A stretch of DNA of 33,140 bases. It comes from Chloroflexota bacterium (GTDB lineage Bacteria; Chloroflexota; Anaerolineae; Promineifilales; Promineifilaceae). This document shows positions 8,286 through 14,846 of the stretch, piece after piece (the stretch's first letter is position 1; each line of letters starts with the position of its first letter). The notes beneath the pieces are model-generated. The model saw nothing but the letters and a program-made list of their open reading frames with translations, ran no database searches and was not told where the DNA came from. The stretch spans positions 1 to 33,140 of the forward strand of contig JAKEFB010000147.1 in NCBI GenBank assembly GCA_022616275.1, in the 5' to 3' direction. Position numbers and translations under genes: made by a program.

Positions 8286-9443
8286 TCATCCCATCGCAAG
8301 CCGAGTGGCGGTCACGGCCTGTGCGATGTATTCTGCGGCACACTCAATTTCCTCATCTTTGGTAAACTTGCCGATCCCGATCCGTAGCGCCCCTTCCTGT
8401 AACGCATCGGGTAACCCCATCGCACGCAGCACGTGTGAGGGTGTTTGCGCGCCTGACATGCAGGCTGCGCCCGTAGAGAGCGCAACATGGCGGTGCAACC
8501 GAGTGACAACGGCATCATTCGGCACACCCGGCACCGACACGTGCAGGTTATTACTGAGTCGGTTCTCACGGTCGCCGTTGACAACAAGCCCATCGATGAC
8601 CGCCGCCAAGAGTGATTCCAATCGGTCACGCTGGGCTGCCATGCGCGGCTCATCGTCGGTCATCTCGACGCGCCGTAGCCGGCACGCCTCACCCAGGCCA
8701 ACAATGCCGGGGACGTTCGGTGTCCCATCTCCGGTTCCTGGAGTAGATCCATGCGACAGCCGCACTTCGAGTTCGGGCGGGACGATTAAGGCGCCGACGC
8801 CCTTTGGTCCGTAGATCTTGTGGGCGCTGACGGTAAGATACGTAATCCCCCAGGCAGTTGCCTGAATAGGGAGTCGGCCTACTGCCTGGGTTGCGTCCAC
8901 GAGTGTCTGCGCCCCAGCTTGCGTGGCAATACGAGCGACGTCTTCAATCGGATAAAGCGTGCCGACTTCGTTGTTGGCAGCCATGACGCATACCAGATCG
9001 ATGCCGTCAGCGCAGGCAGCCTTCAATGCCTCCATGTTCAGGCGAGCCTGGCGGTCAACAGGGAGCCAGCGCACAATGGCTTCGCCGGCACGTTCGTGGT
9101 TGACAACAGCATTAAGGACTGCCGAGTGTTCGACCAGAGTTAAAGCAACACGTAGCGGTCTTTGCCGTCGCTTGCTGACAGCGTGTGCCAGAGCAAGGCG
9201 AATGCTCTCACTTGATCCTGAGGTGAAATGCACTCCTTTGGGGTCTGCATTGAGGAGTTTGGCAACTTCACATCGGGCGTCAGCAACAAGTGCGGCAGCC
9301 ACCTTTCCATAGGAGTGCTCTACGCTGTTTGCGTTTCCAAAAGCGGTGGTCATCGCGTGCAATACAACAGCAGCCACACGCGGATCGACGGGCGTAGTTG
9401 CATGGTGATCCAGATAAATAGGCATAGGTGTAGGGGTTTTCAT
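8286..9443 (-). CDS. Cysteine desulfurase, IscS/DndA/SspA-like
   Basis: This 385-residue PLP enzyme removes sulfur from L-cysteine and holds it as a persulfide for transfer to an acceptor. Visible residues are the N-terminal IYLDHHATTP motif (9-18), the PLP-stacking histidine in VEHSAVLNAV (H106), the Schiff-base lysine in SAHKIYGPKG (K209) and the catalytic cysteine in STGAACMSGAQTPSHVL (C328). Length and loop match group I desulfurases (IscS/NifS/DndA). The start ATG at 9443 overlaps the stop of the HTH gene by 4 bp, so translation is probably coupled; an internal ATG at residue 7 (MPIYLD) is an alternative. No iscU or other Fe-S assembly gene is adjacent, while DUF4007 and a P-loop ATPase follow directly. 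That favours a dedicated sulfur donor for DNA phosphorothioation (DndA/SspA role) over housekeeping Fe-S assembly. The enzyme call is firm; the pathway is inferred. Confidence 0.93.
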   Translation of the reverse strand: MKTPTPMPIYLDHHATTPVDPRVAAVVLHAMTTAFGNANSVEHSYGKVAAALVADARCEVAKLLNADPKGVHFTSGSSESIRLALAHAVSKRRQRPLRVALTLVEHSAVLNAVVNHERAGEAIVRWLPVDRQARLNMEALKAACADGIDLVCVMAANNEVGTLYPIEDVARIATQAGAQTLVDATQAVGRLPIQATAWGITYLTVSAHKIYGPKGVGALIVPPELEVRLSHGSTPGTGDGTPNVPGIVGLGEACRLRRVEMTDDEPRMAAQRDRLESLLAAVIDGLVVNGDRENRLSNNLHVSVPGVPNDAVVTRLHRHVALSTGAACMSGAQTPSHVLRAMGLPDALQEGALRIGIGKFTKDEEIECAAEYIAQAVTATRLAMG

Positions 9444-9769
9444 AGCTCGCGCGTCCTTGTACTCTCCACAGCACCTCCGACAAAGCCTGGCCGCCGTGGA
9501 ATGGTATCTGCATAGTACTCAGCGTAAAGGGTTGCGATCTGGTCAGCTGGATACAGGAGCCGCCCGCCGCCCAGCGTACGTATGTGAGGCAGTTCTCCCT
9601 TCGCGGCCCACATACGAATGGACCGTTCGCTCATGTAGAATAAGGCGGCAACGTCCGAAGAACTGAGGGGGGGTGCATCTTCAAGTCCCGCTCTCGGCTT
9701 TCCCTCGGGTGTAAAGAGGTACTCTAGTACCTCACGCCGCCGTTTGCCAGTGTCGGAAGTGGTCTCCAT
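9440..9769 (-). CDS. Small HTH DNA-binding protein (excisionase/MerR-like), probable operon regulator
   Basis: This protein has 109 residues if started at the ATG at 9769; an in-frame TTG at 9775 would add two residues. Neither start has a well-spaced Shine-Dalgarno sequence. The centre reads LSSSDVAALFYMSERSIRMW followed by AAKGELPHIRTLGGGRLLYP, the typical excisionase-type (HTH_17/MerR-like) winged helix-turn-helix with recognition helix and beta-hairpin wing. The N-terminal 30 or so residues (KRRREVLEYLFTPEG) and the C-terminal tail are not recognised. It is the first gene of the six-gene operon and lies 3' of a promoter that overlaps five 9-bp direct repeats, so autoregulation is likely. 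A recombination-directionality role is possible for this fold, but no integrase is visible. Function as the operon's regulator is inferred from position. Confidence 0.8.
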   Translation of the reverse strand: METTSDTGKRRREVLEYLFTPEGKPRAGLEDAPPLSSSDVAALFYMSERSIRMWAAKGELPHIRTLGGGRLLYPADQIATLYAEYYADTIPRRPGFVGGAVESTRTREL

Positions 9770-9781
9770 CCTCAATACCTA

Positions 9782-9826
9782 TAGTGCCGCTAGTGCCGCG
9801 TTTTCCGCTATTGCCGCTTTTGCCAA
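9782..9826 (-). repeat. Five tandem 9-bp iterons, probable operator of the defence operon
   Basis: On the plus strand the units are TAGTGCCGC, TAGTGCCGC, GTTTTCCGC, TATTGCCGC and TTTTGCCAA, back to back without spacers; the first two are identical and the outer ones degenerate. On the transcribed strand the core is GCGGCAnTA. The array fills the expected start-site and leader region between the -10 box (9826-9831) and the start of the HTH gene (9769). A 9-bp period is close to one helical turn, so copies would lie near the same DNA face, as expected for cooperative binding. Confidence 0.6.
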
Positions 9827-9854
9827 GTATACAACAAGCGAGTCGCAGGCACAA
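9826..9854 (-). promoter_or_regulatory. Candidate sigma70-type promoter of the HTH-desulfurase-DUF4007-ATPase-kinase operon
   Basis: On the minus strand the -10 is TATACT (9826-9831, 5/6 match) and the -35 is TTGTGC (9849-9854, 3/6 match), with an exact 17-bp spacer. Transcription would start near 9819, inside the iteron array, giving a leader of about 50 nt before the HTH gene. The weak -35 and overlapping repeats suit a regulated promoter. Confidence 0.5.
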
Positions 9855-9952
9855 CGCAATAGTAGCGCAGTGTTGATAGCACTGCGCCGCCGTCTAACCC
9901 GCGACCTGTGTTGGCAGGCCAAAGGCTGGTGTGAGTGGACTACAGGCCCGGC

Positions 9953-10043
9953 GCGGCCGGGTAGCGGAGTACGGATGGGGACAGCAAACGGCCGCCTCCC
10001 GAAGGTTTCGGGAGGCGGCCGTTTGGTTGGTGCGGGGTGGCGC
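9953..10043 (-). repeat. Copy 1 of a roughly 90-bp dispersed hairpin element
   Basis: This segment aligns almost base for base with 14710-14801. Shared blocks are GGCCGGGTAGCGG, GGATGGGGA and GCAAACGGCCG, then the hairpin, then GTTTGGTTGG and GCGGGGTGGCGC. The hairpin sits in the middle of the element. Both copies lie 3' of a minus-strand gene, suggesting a mobile or conserved terminator-like repeat of this genome. Confidence 0.75.
9986..10024 (-). terminator. Perfect 18-bp hairpin, probable terminator downstream of the C11 gene
   Basis: AAACGGCCGCCTCCCGAA pairs perfectly with TTCGGGAGGCGGCCGTTT around a 3-nt loop. On the minus strand the stem is followed by a short T run only (TTTGCTGT), so this is either a weak intrinsic terminator or a repeat-borne stem that protects 3' ends. 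It lies about 140 bp after the C11 stop codon. Confidence 0.6.
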
Positions 10044-10112
10044 TGTTCAGTTGGCCGGGGGGCAAAGTGGAGCAGGGGCGCGTTGTCTAAGGTCGAAAAG
10101 TGAGAGAGGGTG

Positions 10113-10147
10113 AGGGCGGCGGCGCGGGGAGTGACGGCCGCCGCCCT
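10113..10147 (-). terminator. GC-rich hairpin immediately after the C11 lipoprotein gene
   Basis: An 11-bp perfect inverted repeat (AGGGCGGCGGC / GCCGCCGCCCT) with a 13-nt loop begins 15 bp after the TAG of the C11 gene. On the minus strand it is followed by pyrimidine-rich sequence ending in TTTT about 20 nt later, not an immediate T tract. Terminator function is plausible but unproven. Confidence 0.45.
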
Positions 10148-10162
10148 ATGTCACGCTTGGGC

Positions 10163-11962
10163 CTAATCACCCATAGGCAATAGCCCGGCCCGCGCCTTCG
10201 TTAAGGTATGCACAGGTATAGTGGTATTACCGGCCAAGAAGTGCACCAACTCATCCCACCCGCGGGCCATCCCTCCGGCCGTGGCGAAAGCGTAGTTGTC
10301 GTCATGGTAGGTAGCGGTCAGGCTGTAGCATGCGCCGTAGTCGAGCGAGTTCTCGCCAGCGTTAGCCTCGTCCGGGCAATCTCCGCCCATCCACAGCTCC
10401 TGATAAACAGGGAAAAAGATAGATAGACCCCGGCTCCGGCTAAGGTCCCAATCTATGCCGTCGTAAGAGCCGGGTTGATACCAGACCATCGCCCCCGCTG
10501 TGCTACCGGCGGCCTCGCTGGCTAACCTGCTGATATTGGCGTCGTAACTGAAAACCCCAGCGATGGCATTGGCCAGGCTGATGGCATCCACATAGCTGTC
10601 CAACTGATCCAGCAGCTTATCATCATTGATGTCGTAATATTGCCCGGCTCGATCCATAGCCATTCTCAGGTTGTCCAGGGTGCTTGTCTCGTCAGCCTCC
10701 AGAAGGTCTAGCAAAGCCGAACCTAATTCATGCCAGTCATTCATAGCGACTTGGGCAAGGGAGCTATTGATGACGGTGACCTCCAGCGGCAGAGGCGGGC
10801 GTGTCCGTGTCAGCGTAACAAAGTACTCAATAGCCCAGTTGCCAGCAATCTTGGCACTATTCTGCCCAGCGGCGATGTCATTCGTTAACTGAATCAGGTT
10901 GGCCTCGTAGTCGCCTGGCCCGAAGAGGTAGTTTTGCCCGGCGATGATGTAGTCGGTGTATCCGGCCACCTCATAGGCCACTTCCAGCATGGACATCAGG
11001 CAAGCGTGGAAGAAAAGAACGTCTACATGCAAGTCCGACAGGAGACCCAACTCGGCCGTTGACAGGGCATCAGCGTCTGCCACACTCTCGATTAAATCCC
11101 TATTGGCATCGTAATAGGTATAGTCGAAGGCCAGGCCGGTGCCGCCGAGGCCCCATTGGAGGCCGGGTTGTGCTGGCGGCCTAGCTATTGAAGCCAGAGC
11201 GCCGGCCGGCCGGCCGGCACCGACATCGGTGGGATCGTCAGGAGTGATGCCGTAACCGTGGGAGACGAGCGAGAGCAGGTAATGATCGGCCGGGTAATTG
11301 CTTTGAGCCCAGGCAACAAAGCCGTGCAACGTTTGGCCATCGCCAGTGTTGACCTCGTGATAGTCAGCGGCCAGATCTGGCAAATACTCGGCCAGCGCTT
11401 CGTAATCATCCAACTGATGGAAGGGTTCAGCATCAGCGCAGGACTTTACCCAGAGTTGAGAGTTGCCGTCGTCGAGTTGGTCATAAAGGACGACGACGTT
11501 TAGCCGTTGCTGGTCTAGCCCAAGCTGGTAATCAGCACCGGCGGCAATGTCTTCGAGCATTTCCTCGCCCATTGAGGGCGGATCGCTTGGGGAGGCCAGG
11601 GGGTCGCGCCCCAGGTCATTGTCTACGGCCAGGTAGATCATGACGGTCCAGTCTGCCTGCTGGCAGAACCGTTCGTTTGAGACCGCTGGCGTCGTTGTGG
11701 TTGTTGGTTCTACGGTTGGCCCGGCCGTTGGTTCCTGGCTAACCTCTTCGGTTGGCTCGGCCGCTTCTTCCTCCGGCCCTTCGGTTGTCACCCCGGCGGT
11801 TTCTTCCGCCGGTTCTTCCGCCGGCTCTCCGGTTGGCTCTTCAGGGGCTAGCTCGGTTGCAGCCGGAGTCCGGGTCGGCTGTTTGTTACAGGCTACCAAA
11901 AGGAGCAAGACCCAGATGCTGTGAAGCGCTATGTGGGTGAAAATTCTTCTCTTGCCTCTCAT
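10163..11962 (-). CDS. Lipoprotein with clostripain-family (C11) cysteine protease domain
   Basis: The start is ATG 11962, fixed by AAGGAGG 4 nt upstream; the frame extends further to 12250 but only over the previous gene. The 599-residue protein has a basic N-terminus (MRGKRRIF), a hydrophobic stretch and lipobox LLVAC (C25), so it should be exported and lipid-anchored. Residues 26-98 are a Pro/Glu/Thr-rich linker. The rest is a C11-type domain: DWTVMIYLAVDNDL (103-116), the catalytic histidine region LVSHGYG (H235) and the catalytic cysteine region FHACLMSMLEVAYE (C321), where the family usually has DACLM, so the usual Asp is His here. Lys/Arg-specific clostripain and gingipain are relatives; the substrate is unknown. 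It follows the STAND gene by 32 bp and is probably co-transcribed with it. The fold assignment is strong; proteolytic activity is likely but not certain because of the D-to-H change. Confidence 0.85.
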   Translation of the reverse strand: MRGKRRIFTHIALHSIWVLLLLVACNKQPTRTPAATELAPEEPTGEPAEEPAEETAGVTTEGPEEEAAEPTEEVSQEPTAGPTVEPTTTTTPAVSNERFCQQADWTVMIYLAVDNDLGRDPLASPSDPPSMGEEMLEDIAAGADYQLGLDQQRLNVVVLYDQLDDGNSQLWVKSCADAEPFHQLDDYEALAEYLPDLAADYHEVNTGDGQTLHGFVAWAQSNYPADHYLLSLVSHGYGITPDDPTDVGAGRPAGALASIARPPAQPGLQWGLGGTGLAFDYTYYDANRDLIESVADADALSTAELGLLSDLHVDVLFFHACLMSMLEVAYEVAGYTDYIIAGQNYLFGPGDYEANLIQLTNDIAAGQNSAKIAGNWAIEYFVTLTRTRPPLPLEVTVINSSLAQVAMNDWHELGSALLDLLEADETSTLDNLRMAMDRAGQYYDINDDKLLDQLDSYVDAISLANAIAGVFSYDANISRLASEAAGSTAGAMVWYQPGSYDGIDWDLSRSRGLSIFFPVYQELWMGGDCPDEANAGENSLDYGACYSLTATYHDDNYAFATAGGMARGWDELVHFLAGNTTIPVHTLTKARAGLLPMGD

Positions 11963-11966
11963 TTTT

Positions 11967-11973
11967 CCTCCTT
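11967..11973 (-). promoter_or_regulatory. Strong Shine-Dalgarno fixing the start of the C11 lipoprotein
   Basis: AAGGAGG followed by AAAA and ATG lies inside the 32-bp gap after the STAND gene. It selects the ATG at 11962, which directly precedes the lipoprotein signal, over any upstream in-frame start. Confidence 0.85.
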
Positions 11974-11994
11974 CTACGGGGTTAGCGGCCGGGC

Positions 11995-14385
11995 TCAACC
12001 CCTGGAGCGGGCCTGGGCCAACACGTCGTTCCAGCGCTGCCAGACGACTGCCGCCGGCTTGCCATCCGGTTTGGGCAGTCGCCGGCGCAGGGCCTGCTCC
12101 AGGGCCTGGGCGGTCTCCAGCTCGCCGCCGGCCACCAGGGCGGCGTAGCGCGAAGCTAACAGGCCGGCATTGGCGGCCAGCAACTCCGTTAAGTTGAGGC
12201 GGGCGGCCTCGGCCAGGGAAGCCAGGCTTAACTCCAGGGCCTCGTCCCAACGCCCCTGCCGGCTGAGGACGTAAGCCAGGTTATGCTGGCTCGAGGCGGC
12301 CACATCCACCAGGCGCTCCTGTTCAGCCAGAGTCAGGGCGGTCCTGACTTCGCGCTCAGCCTCGTCCAACCGGCCCGCGTCCGCCAGGGCGTAGGCCAGC
12401 GAGCCCCTGGTAAAGGCCAGGTCATAGAGGTCACCTGTCTCTTCGACGGCGGCCAGGGCGGCCTGGTAATGGCCGGCGGCAGCGGTAAAATCTCCTCGGT
12501 CATAGGCCACCCGGGCCCGGGTGGTGTGCAGCAGGCGACGCAAAGCGGGATCGGCGGCAGGACCGGCGAGGGCGCCGGCCTGCTGCAGCAAGTTTTCGGC
12601 CTGGTCCAACGTCCGGCGGGCGACGGCGACCAGGGCCAGGTTGCAGAGCGTTTTGGCCTCGCCGGCCAGGTCGCCGGCCCGGTTAAAGCTGTGCCGGCTC
12701 TGTTCGAACCAGCCGGCGGCCTGATCCAGCTCGCCCCACTGTCCATGGACAGCTCCCAACCAGTTCTGCATTTGGGCCAGCGCCGGCCAATCCTGGCGAC
12801 GGCCGGCGGCCTCCACGGCGGCCAGGAGCCATTCACGCCAGACCGGCAGATAACCCCGTTGCCAGGCGACCGGCCGGGCCAGGATGGTCATGGCGCAGAC
12901 GGCTTCATCGTCAGCCAGGGCCTGGGCCCAGCGAAAAGCCTGCTGCAGGTTGGGCAGCTCGGCTTCAACCTGGTCGTAGGCGGGTGGTTGTTTTTGAACG
13001 GCAACCTTACCCAGGTTGTGGTAATAGTCGAGGTGGCAGCGCCAGGCCTGGCGATCTTCACCGGACGCAGCCAGCTCGACCTGGGCGTATTCGCGCAGCA
13101 GGGGGTGGATGGTGTAAGTAGCGGCCGGTGACGGCCCGGCTTCCGGCTGGCCCCATTCCAAAAGAGCCCTGACGACCAGGGCATCCAGACCAGCCTCAGC
13201 CTCGGCCGGGCTCAACTCCATCACCCCGGCGACAGTGGCCGGCTTTAGGGGCGCGGGGGCAAAGGATCCCAACCAGCGAAAGAGGCGCTGCTGGCTGGCG
13301 GGCAGGGCGTCGTAGGTAATGGCAAAGGTGGCCGCCAGGCCGGGGTGCCCGGGCAAGGCCAGGGCTTCGTTGGCTCGAACAGCCACGGCGGCAGCCAGGT
13401 TGGCCAGTTGGTGGCCGGGTTTGCGGCCGAGCAGAGCCAGGCGTTTGCCGGCCAGTTCTATGGCCAGTGGTAAATTGCCGAGCAGACGCACCAGCTCATT
13501 GGCCAAGGCCCGGTTGTTGGCGATCAGGCCGTTGCCGGCATGGGCGGCCAGGAGTTTAAGGGCCTCATCATCGGCCAGGGCATTGAGATGGTAGGGCTCG
13601 GCGTCGAGGGCCAGGGCCAGTTCTTCATCGCGGCTGCTCAGCAGGCCAGGCGTGCCGGCCGGTATGGCCTCTTTTAAGTAACGGGCGCCGGATAACCACT
13701 CCGGCCGGACGTCATCTATGATGACCAGCACTGGCCCATAACGGACCTTTTGGGCGGCCAGGAGGCCGCGCACCTGGTTGACAAGGGCAGCGGTGTCTGT
13801 CTGGTCGGGCAGATCGTCGGCGCAAGCCGCACCCCAGGCGCGCAACACCGGCCGGGGGTTGCCATCGTGGTCGGGCAGGGAGCCCCAAAAGATGCCACCG
13901 CTGAAGTGGGCGGCCAGCTCAACGGCCAGCATCTTGGCCAGGGCGGTCTTGCCCAGACCGCCCATGCCCAGGAGGGCCAGCAGGGCCGGCGCTTGATTGC
14001 TGACCACCCGACGCTTCAGGTTATGCAGGTCTTGAACCCGGCCAGTGAAGTGGGTGGGTGGGGCCGGGGCGGCCGGGATGATGGCCGGGGCTTCACGCTC
14101 GTAGGCCGGCAGTTCAGCGTAGAGGGCATCTAACACCGCCCGGCCTGTGTCGAATCCGGCCTGGCGGAAAGCATCGGGGTGCATTTCCTGCAGGCGGGCC
14201 AACAAGCCGGCCAGCCGGCGGCGGCGCCCGAAGGCAAGGATAAGCTCTCGCGCTTTGCTGGGCCGACTATTGTCGCCGCCCAGGTCGTCAGCGTCAACGC
14301 CCAAGTCGAAGCAGAGCGTTTTTACTTCTTCCAGGCTGTAGTGCTCAAGGATGAACTTGTGCAGACGGGCGATATAACCGGCCAT
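11995..14385 (-). CDS. STAND ATPase: death-like effector-associated domain, NB-ARC, winged helix, TPR repeats
   Basis: This 796-residue cytosolic protein has four visible parts. Residues 1-75 (FILEHYSLEEVKTLCFDLGV, then ...LARLQEMHPD) resemble the death-like effector-associated adaptors found on bacterial STAND and caspase-like proteins; I cannot assign the exact type. Residues 110-330 are an NB-ARC/AP-ATPase: FTGR (113-116), Walker A GMGGLGKT (140-147, K146), Walker B VLVIIDDV (219-226) and the NLPLA motif (304-308). A winged-helix segment follows (about 345-430, TYTIHPLLREYAQ). Residues 440-790 are TPR-like helical repeats (for example WLGAVHGQWGELDQAAGWFEQS). Such proteins are switch-like sensors that oligomerise on ligand binding to the repeats and activate an effector through the N-terminal adaptor. 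ATG 14385 has AAGGAG at 5-nt spacing. The protein could act in signalling or conflict defence; the target is unknown. Confidence 0.87.
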   Translation of the reverse strand: MAGYIARLHKFILEHYSLEEVKTLCFDLGVDADDLGGDNSRPSKARELILAFGRRRRLAGLLARLQEMHPDAFRQAGFDTGRAVLDALYAELPAYEREAPAIIPAAPAPPTHFTGRVQDLHNLKRRVVSNQAPALLALLGMGGLGKTALAKMLAVELAAHFSGGIFWGSLPDHDGNPRPVLRAWGAACADDLPDQTDTAALVNQVRGLLAAQKVRYGPVLVIIDDVRPEWLSGARYLKEAIPAGTPGLLSSRDEELALALDAEPYHLNALADDEALKLLAAHAGNGLIANNRALANELVRLLGNLPLAIELAGKRLALLGRKPGHQLANLAAAVAVRANEALALPGHPGLAATFAITYDALPASQQRLFRWLGSFAPAPLKPATVAGVMELSPAEAEAGLDALVVRALLEWGQPEAGPSPAATYTIHPLLREYAQVELAASGEDRQAWRCHLDYYHNLGKVAVQKQPPAYDQVEAELPNLQQAFRWAQALADDEAVCAMTILARPVAWQRGYLPVWREWLLAAVEAAGRRQDWPALAQMQNWLGAVHGQWGELDQAAGWFEQSRHSFNRAGDLAGEAKTLCNLALVAVARRTLDQAENLLQQAGALAGPAADPALRRLLHTTRARVAYDRGDFTAAAGHYQAALAAVEETGDLYDLAFTRGSLAYALADAGRLDEAEREVRTALTLAEQERLVDVAASSQHNLAYVLSRQGRWDEALELSLASLAEAARLNLTELLAANAGLLASRYAALVAGGELETAQALEQALRRRLPKPDGKPAAVVWQRWNDVLAQARSRG

Positions 14386-14609
14386 ACCCTCTCCTTAAGG
14401 CCCGTAGCTAAGAGATATTCAGCCGTTCTCGACGGAAATCTCGTTTTTAGCAAAACTTCCGGACGGTGTGGCTCGAAATATTAAACTACCAGGTAATTAG
14501 ACAGCAATCCCACCCGCCCCACTCCGGCCGAGCACTTAAGTCCTGGCAAGCATAGCGAAGGCAATAGACCTTCAGGGCCCCTCCGGTAAACTGGTGGCAA
14601 GCTGTTGCT

Positions 14610-14638
14610 ATTATAGGCTAAATAGCCACTCTTGTCAT
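14610..14638 (-). promoter_or_regulatory. Near-consensus sigma70-type promoter of the STAND-C11 unit
   Basis: On the minus strand the -35 is ATGACA (14633-14638, 5/6), the spacer is 17 bp and the -10 is TATAAT (14610-14615, 6/6). The spacer contains an inverted repeat GGCTA-AA-TAGCC (plus strand 14616-14627) that could be an operator. The predicted start is near 14603, so the leader is long. Confidence 0.7.
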
Positions 14639-14709
14639 TAAATTGTCACATTCAGGTAGCCGGCATTTCCGTTGATGCTGAAGAGGCGCTGACTTAGGCT
14701 GGTTTCAGC

Positions 14710-14801
14710 GTGGCCGGGTAGCGGGGGATGGATGGGGAGGGCAAACGGCCGTCTCGCGAAGGTTGCGGGAGACGGCCGTTTGGTTGGGCGGGGTGGCGCG
14801 G
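14710..14801 (-). repeat. Copy 2 of the roughly 90-bp dispersed hairpin element
   Basis: This is the second copy of the element at 9953-10043, with the same flanking blocks on both sides of the hairpin. Differences include a C-to-T change in one stem arm matched by a G-to-A change in the other, so pairing is kept at that position. Confidence 0.75.
14743..14781 (-). terminator. Hairpin downstream of the giant surface-protein gene
   Basis: AAACGGCCGTCTCGCGAA pairs with TGCGGGAGACGGCCGTTT at 16 of 18 positions around a 3-nt loop, about 65 bp after the TAG of the giant gene. The T run after the stem on the minus strand is short. A terminator role is inferred from position and from the identical setting of the other copy. 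Confidence 0.6.
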
Positions 14802-14846
14802 TCAGGAGACCGGCCACAGCAAGAGGGGCCAGGGCCCAGGGATCAA

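Larger units (their letters stand above)
9776..10162. other. Intergenic region between the C11 lipoprotein gene and the defence operon
   Basis: No convincing gene is present. From right to left it holds two hairpins downstream of the C11 gene (10113-10147 and 9986-10024), the second inside a repeated element (9953-10043), then about 100 bp without visible structure, then the promoter and iterons of the operon. A plus-strand open frame across it (9744-10103) runs through the iterons and hairpin and has no recognisable domain or Shine-Dalgarno. Confidence 0.7.
14386..14846. other. Intergenic region between the giant surface-protein gene and the STAND gene
   Basis: No gene is supported. In transcription order it holds the hairpin element that ends the giant gene (14710-14801), a near-consensus promoter (14610-14638), and a leader of about 218 nt before the STAND start. 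I see no riboswitch-like conserved structure in the leader. Confidence 0.7.

Noticed and set aside
3838-9443. A BREX locus instead of an Ssp-like one
   Set aside because: The large ATPase and DUF4007 would allow it, but no PglZ, BrxL or methyltransferase is visible, while a cysteine desulfurase is. It remains possible if such genes lie left of the window.
9744-10103. Plus-strand open frame in the intergenic region
   Set aside because: It runs through the iterons and the perfect hairpin; its Ala/Ser repeats are just the 9-bp units translated. No ribosome binding site or known domain.
11201-11218. Run of alternating GGCC units as a regulatory palindrome
   Set aside because: It lies inside the C11 coding region (encoding part of a Gly/Ala/Arg/Pro loop) and matches the general GGCC richness of this genome.
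11963-12250. Upstream extension of the C11 protein to 12250
   Set aside because: It overlaps the STAND gene and would bury the lipoprotein signal. The ATG at 11962 has a strong Shine-Dalgarno.
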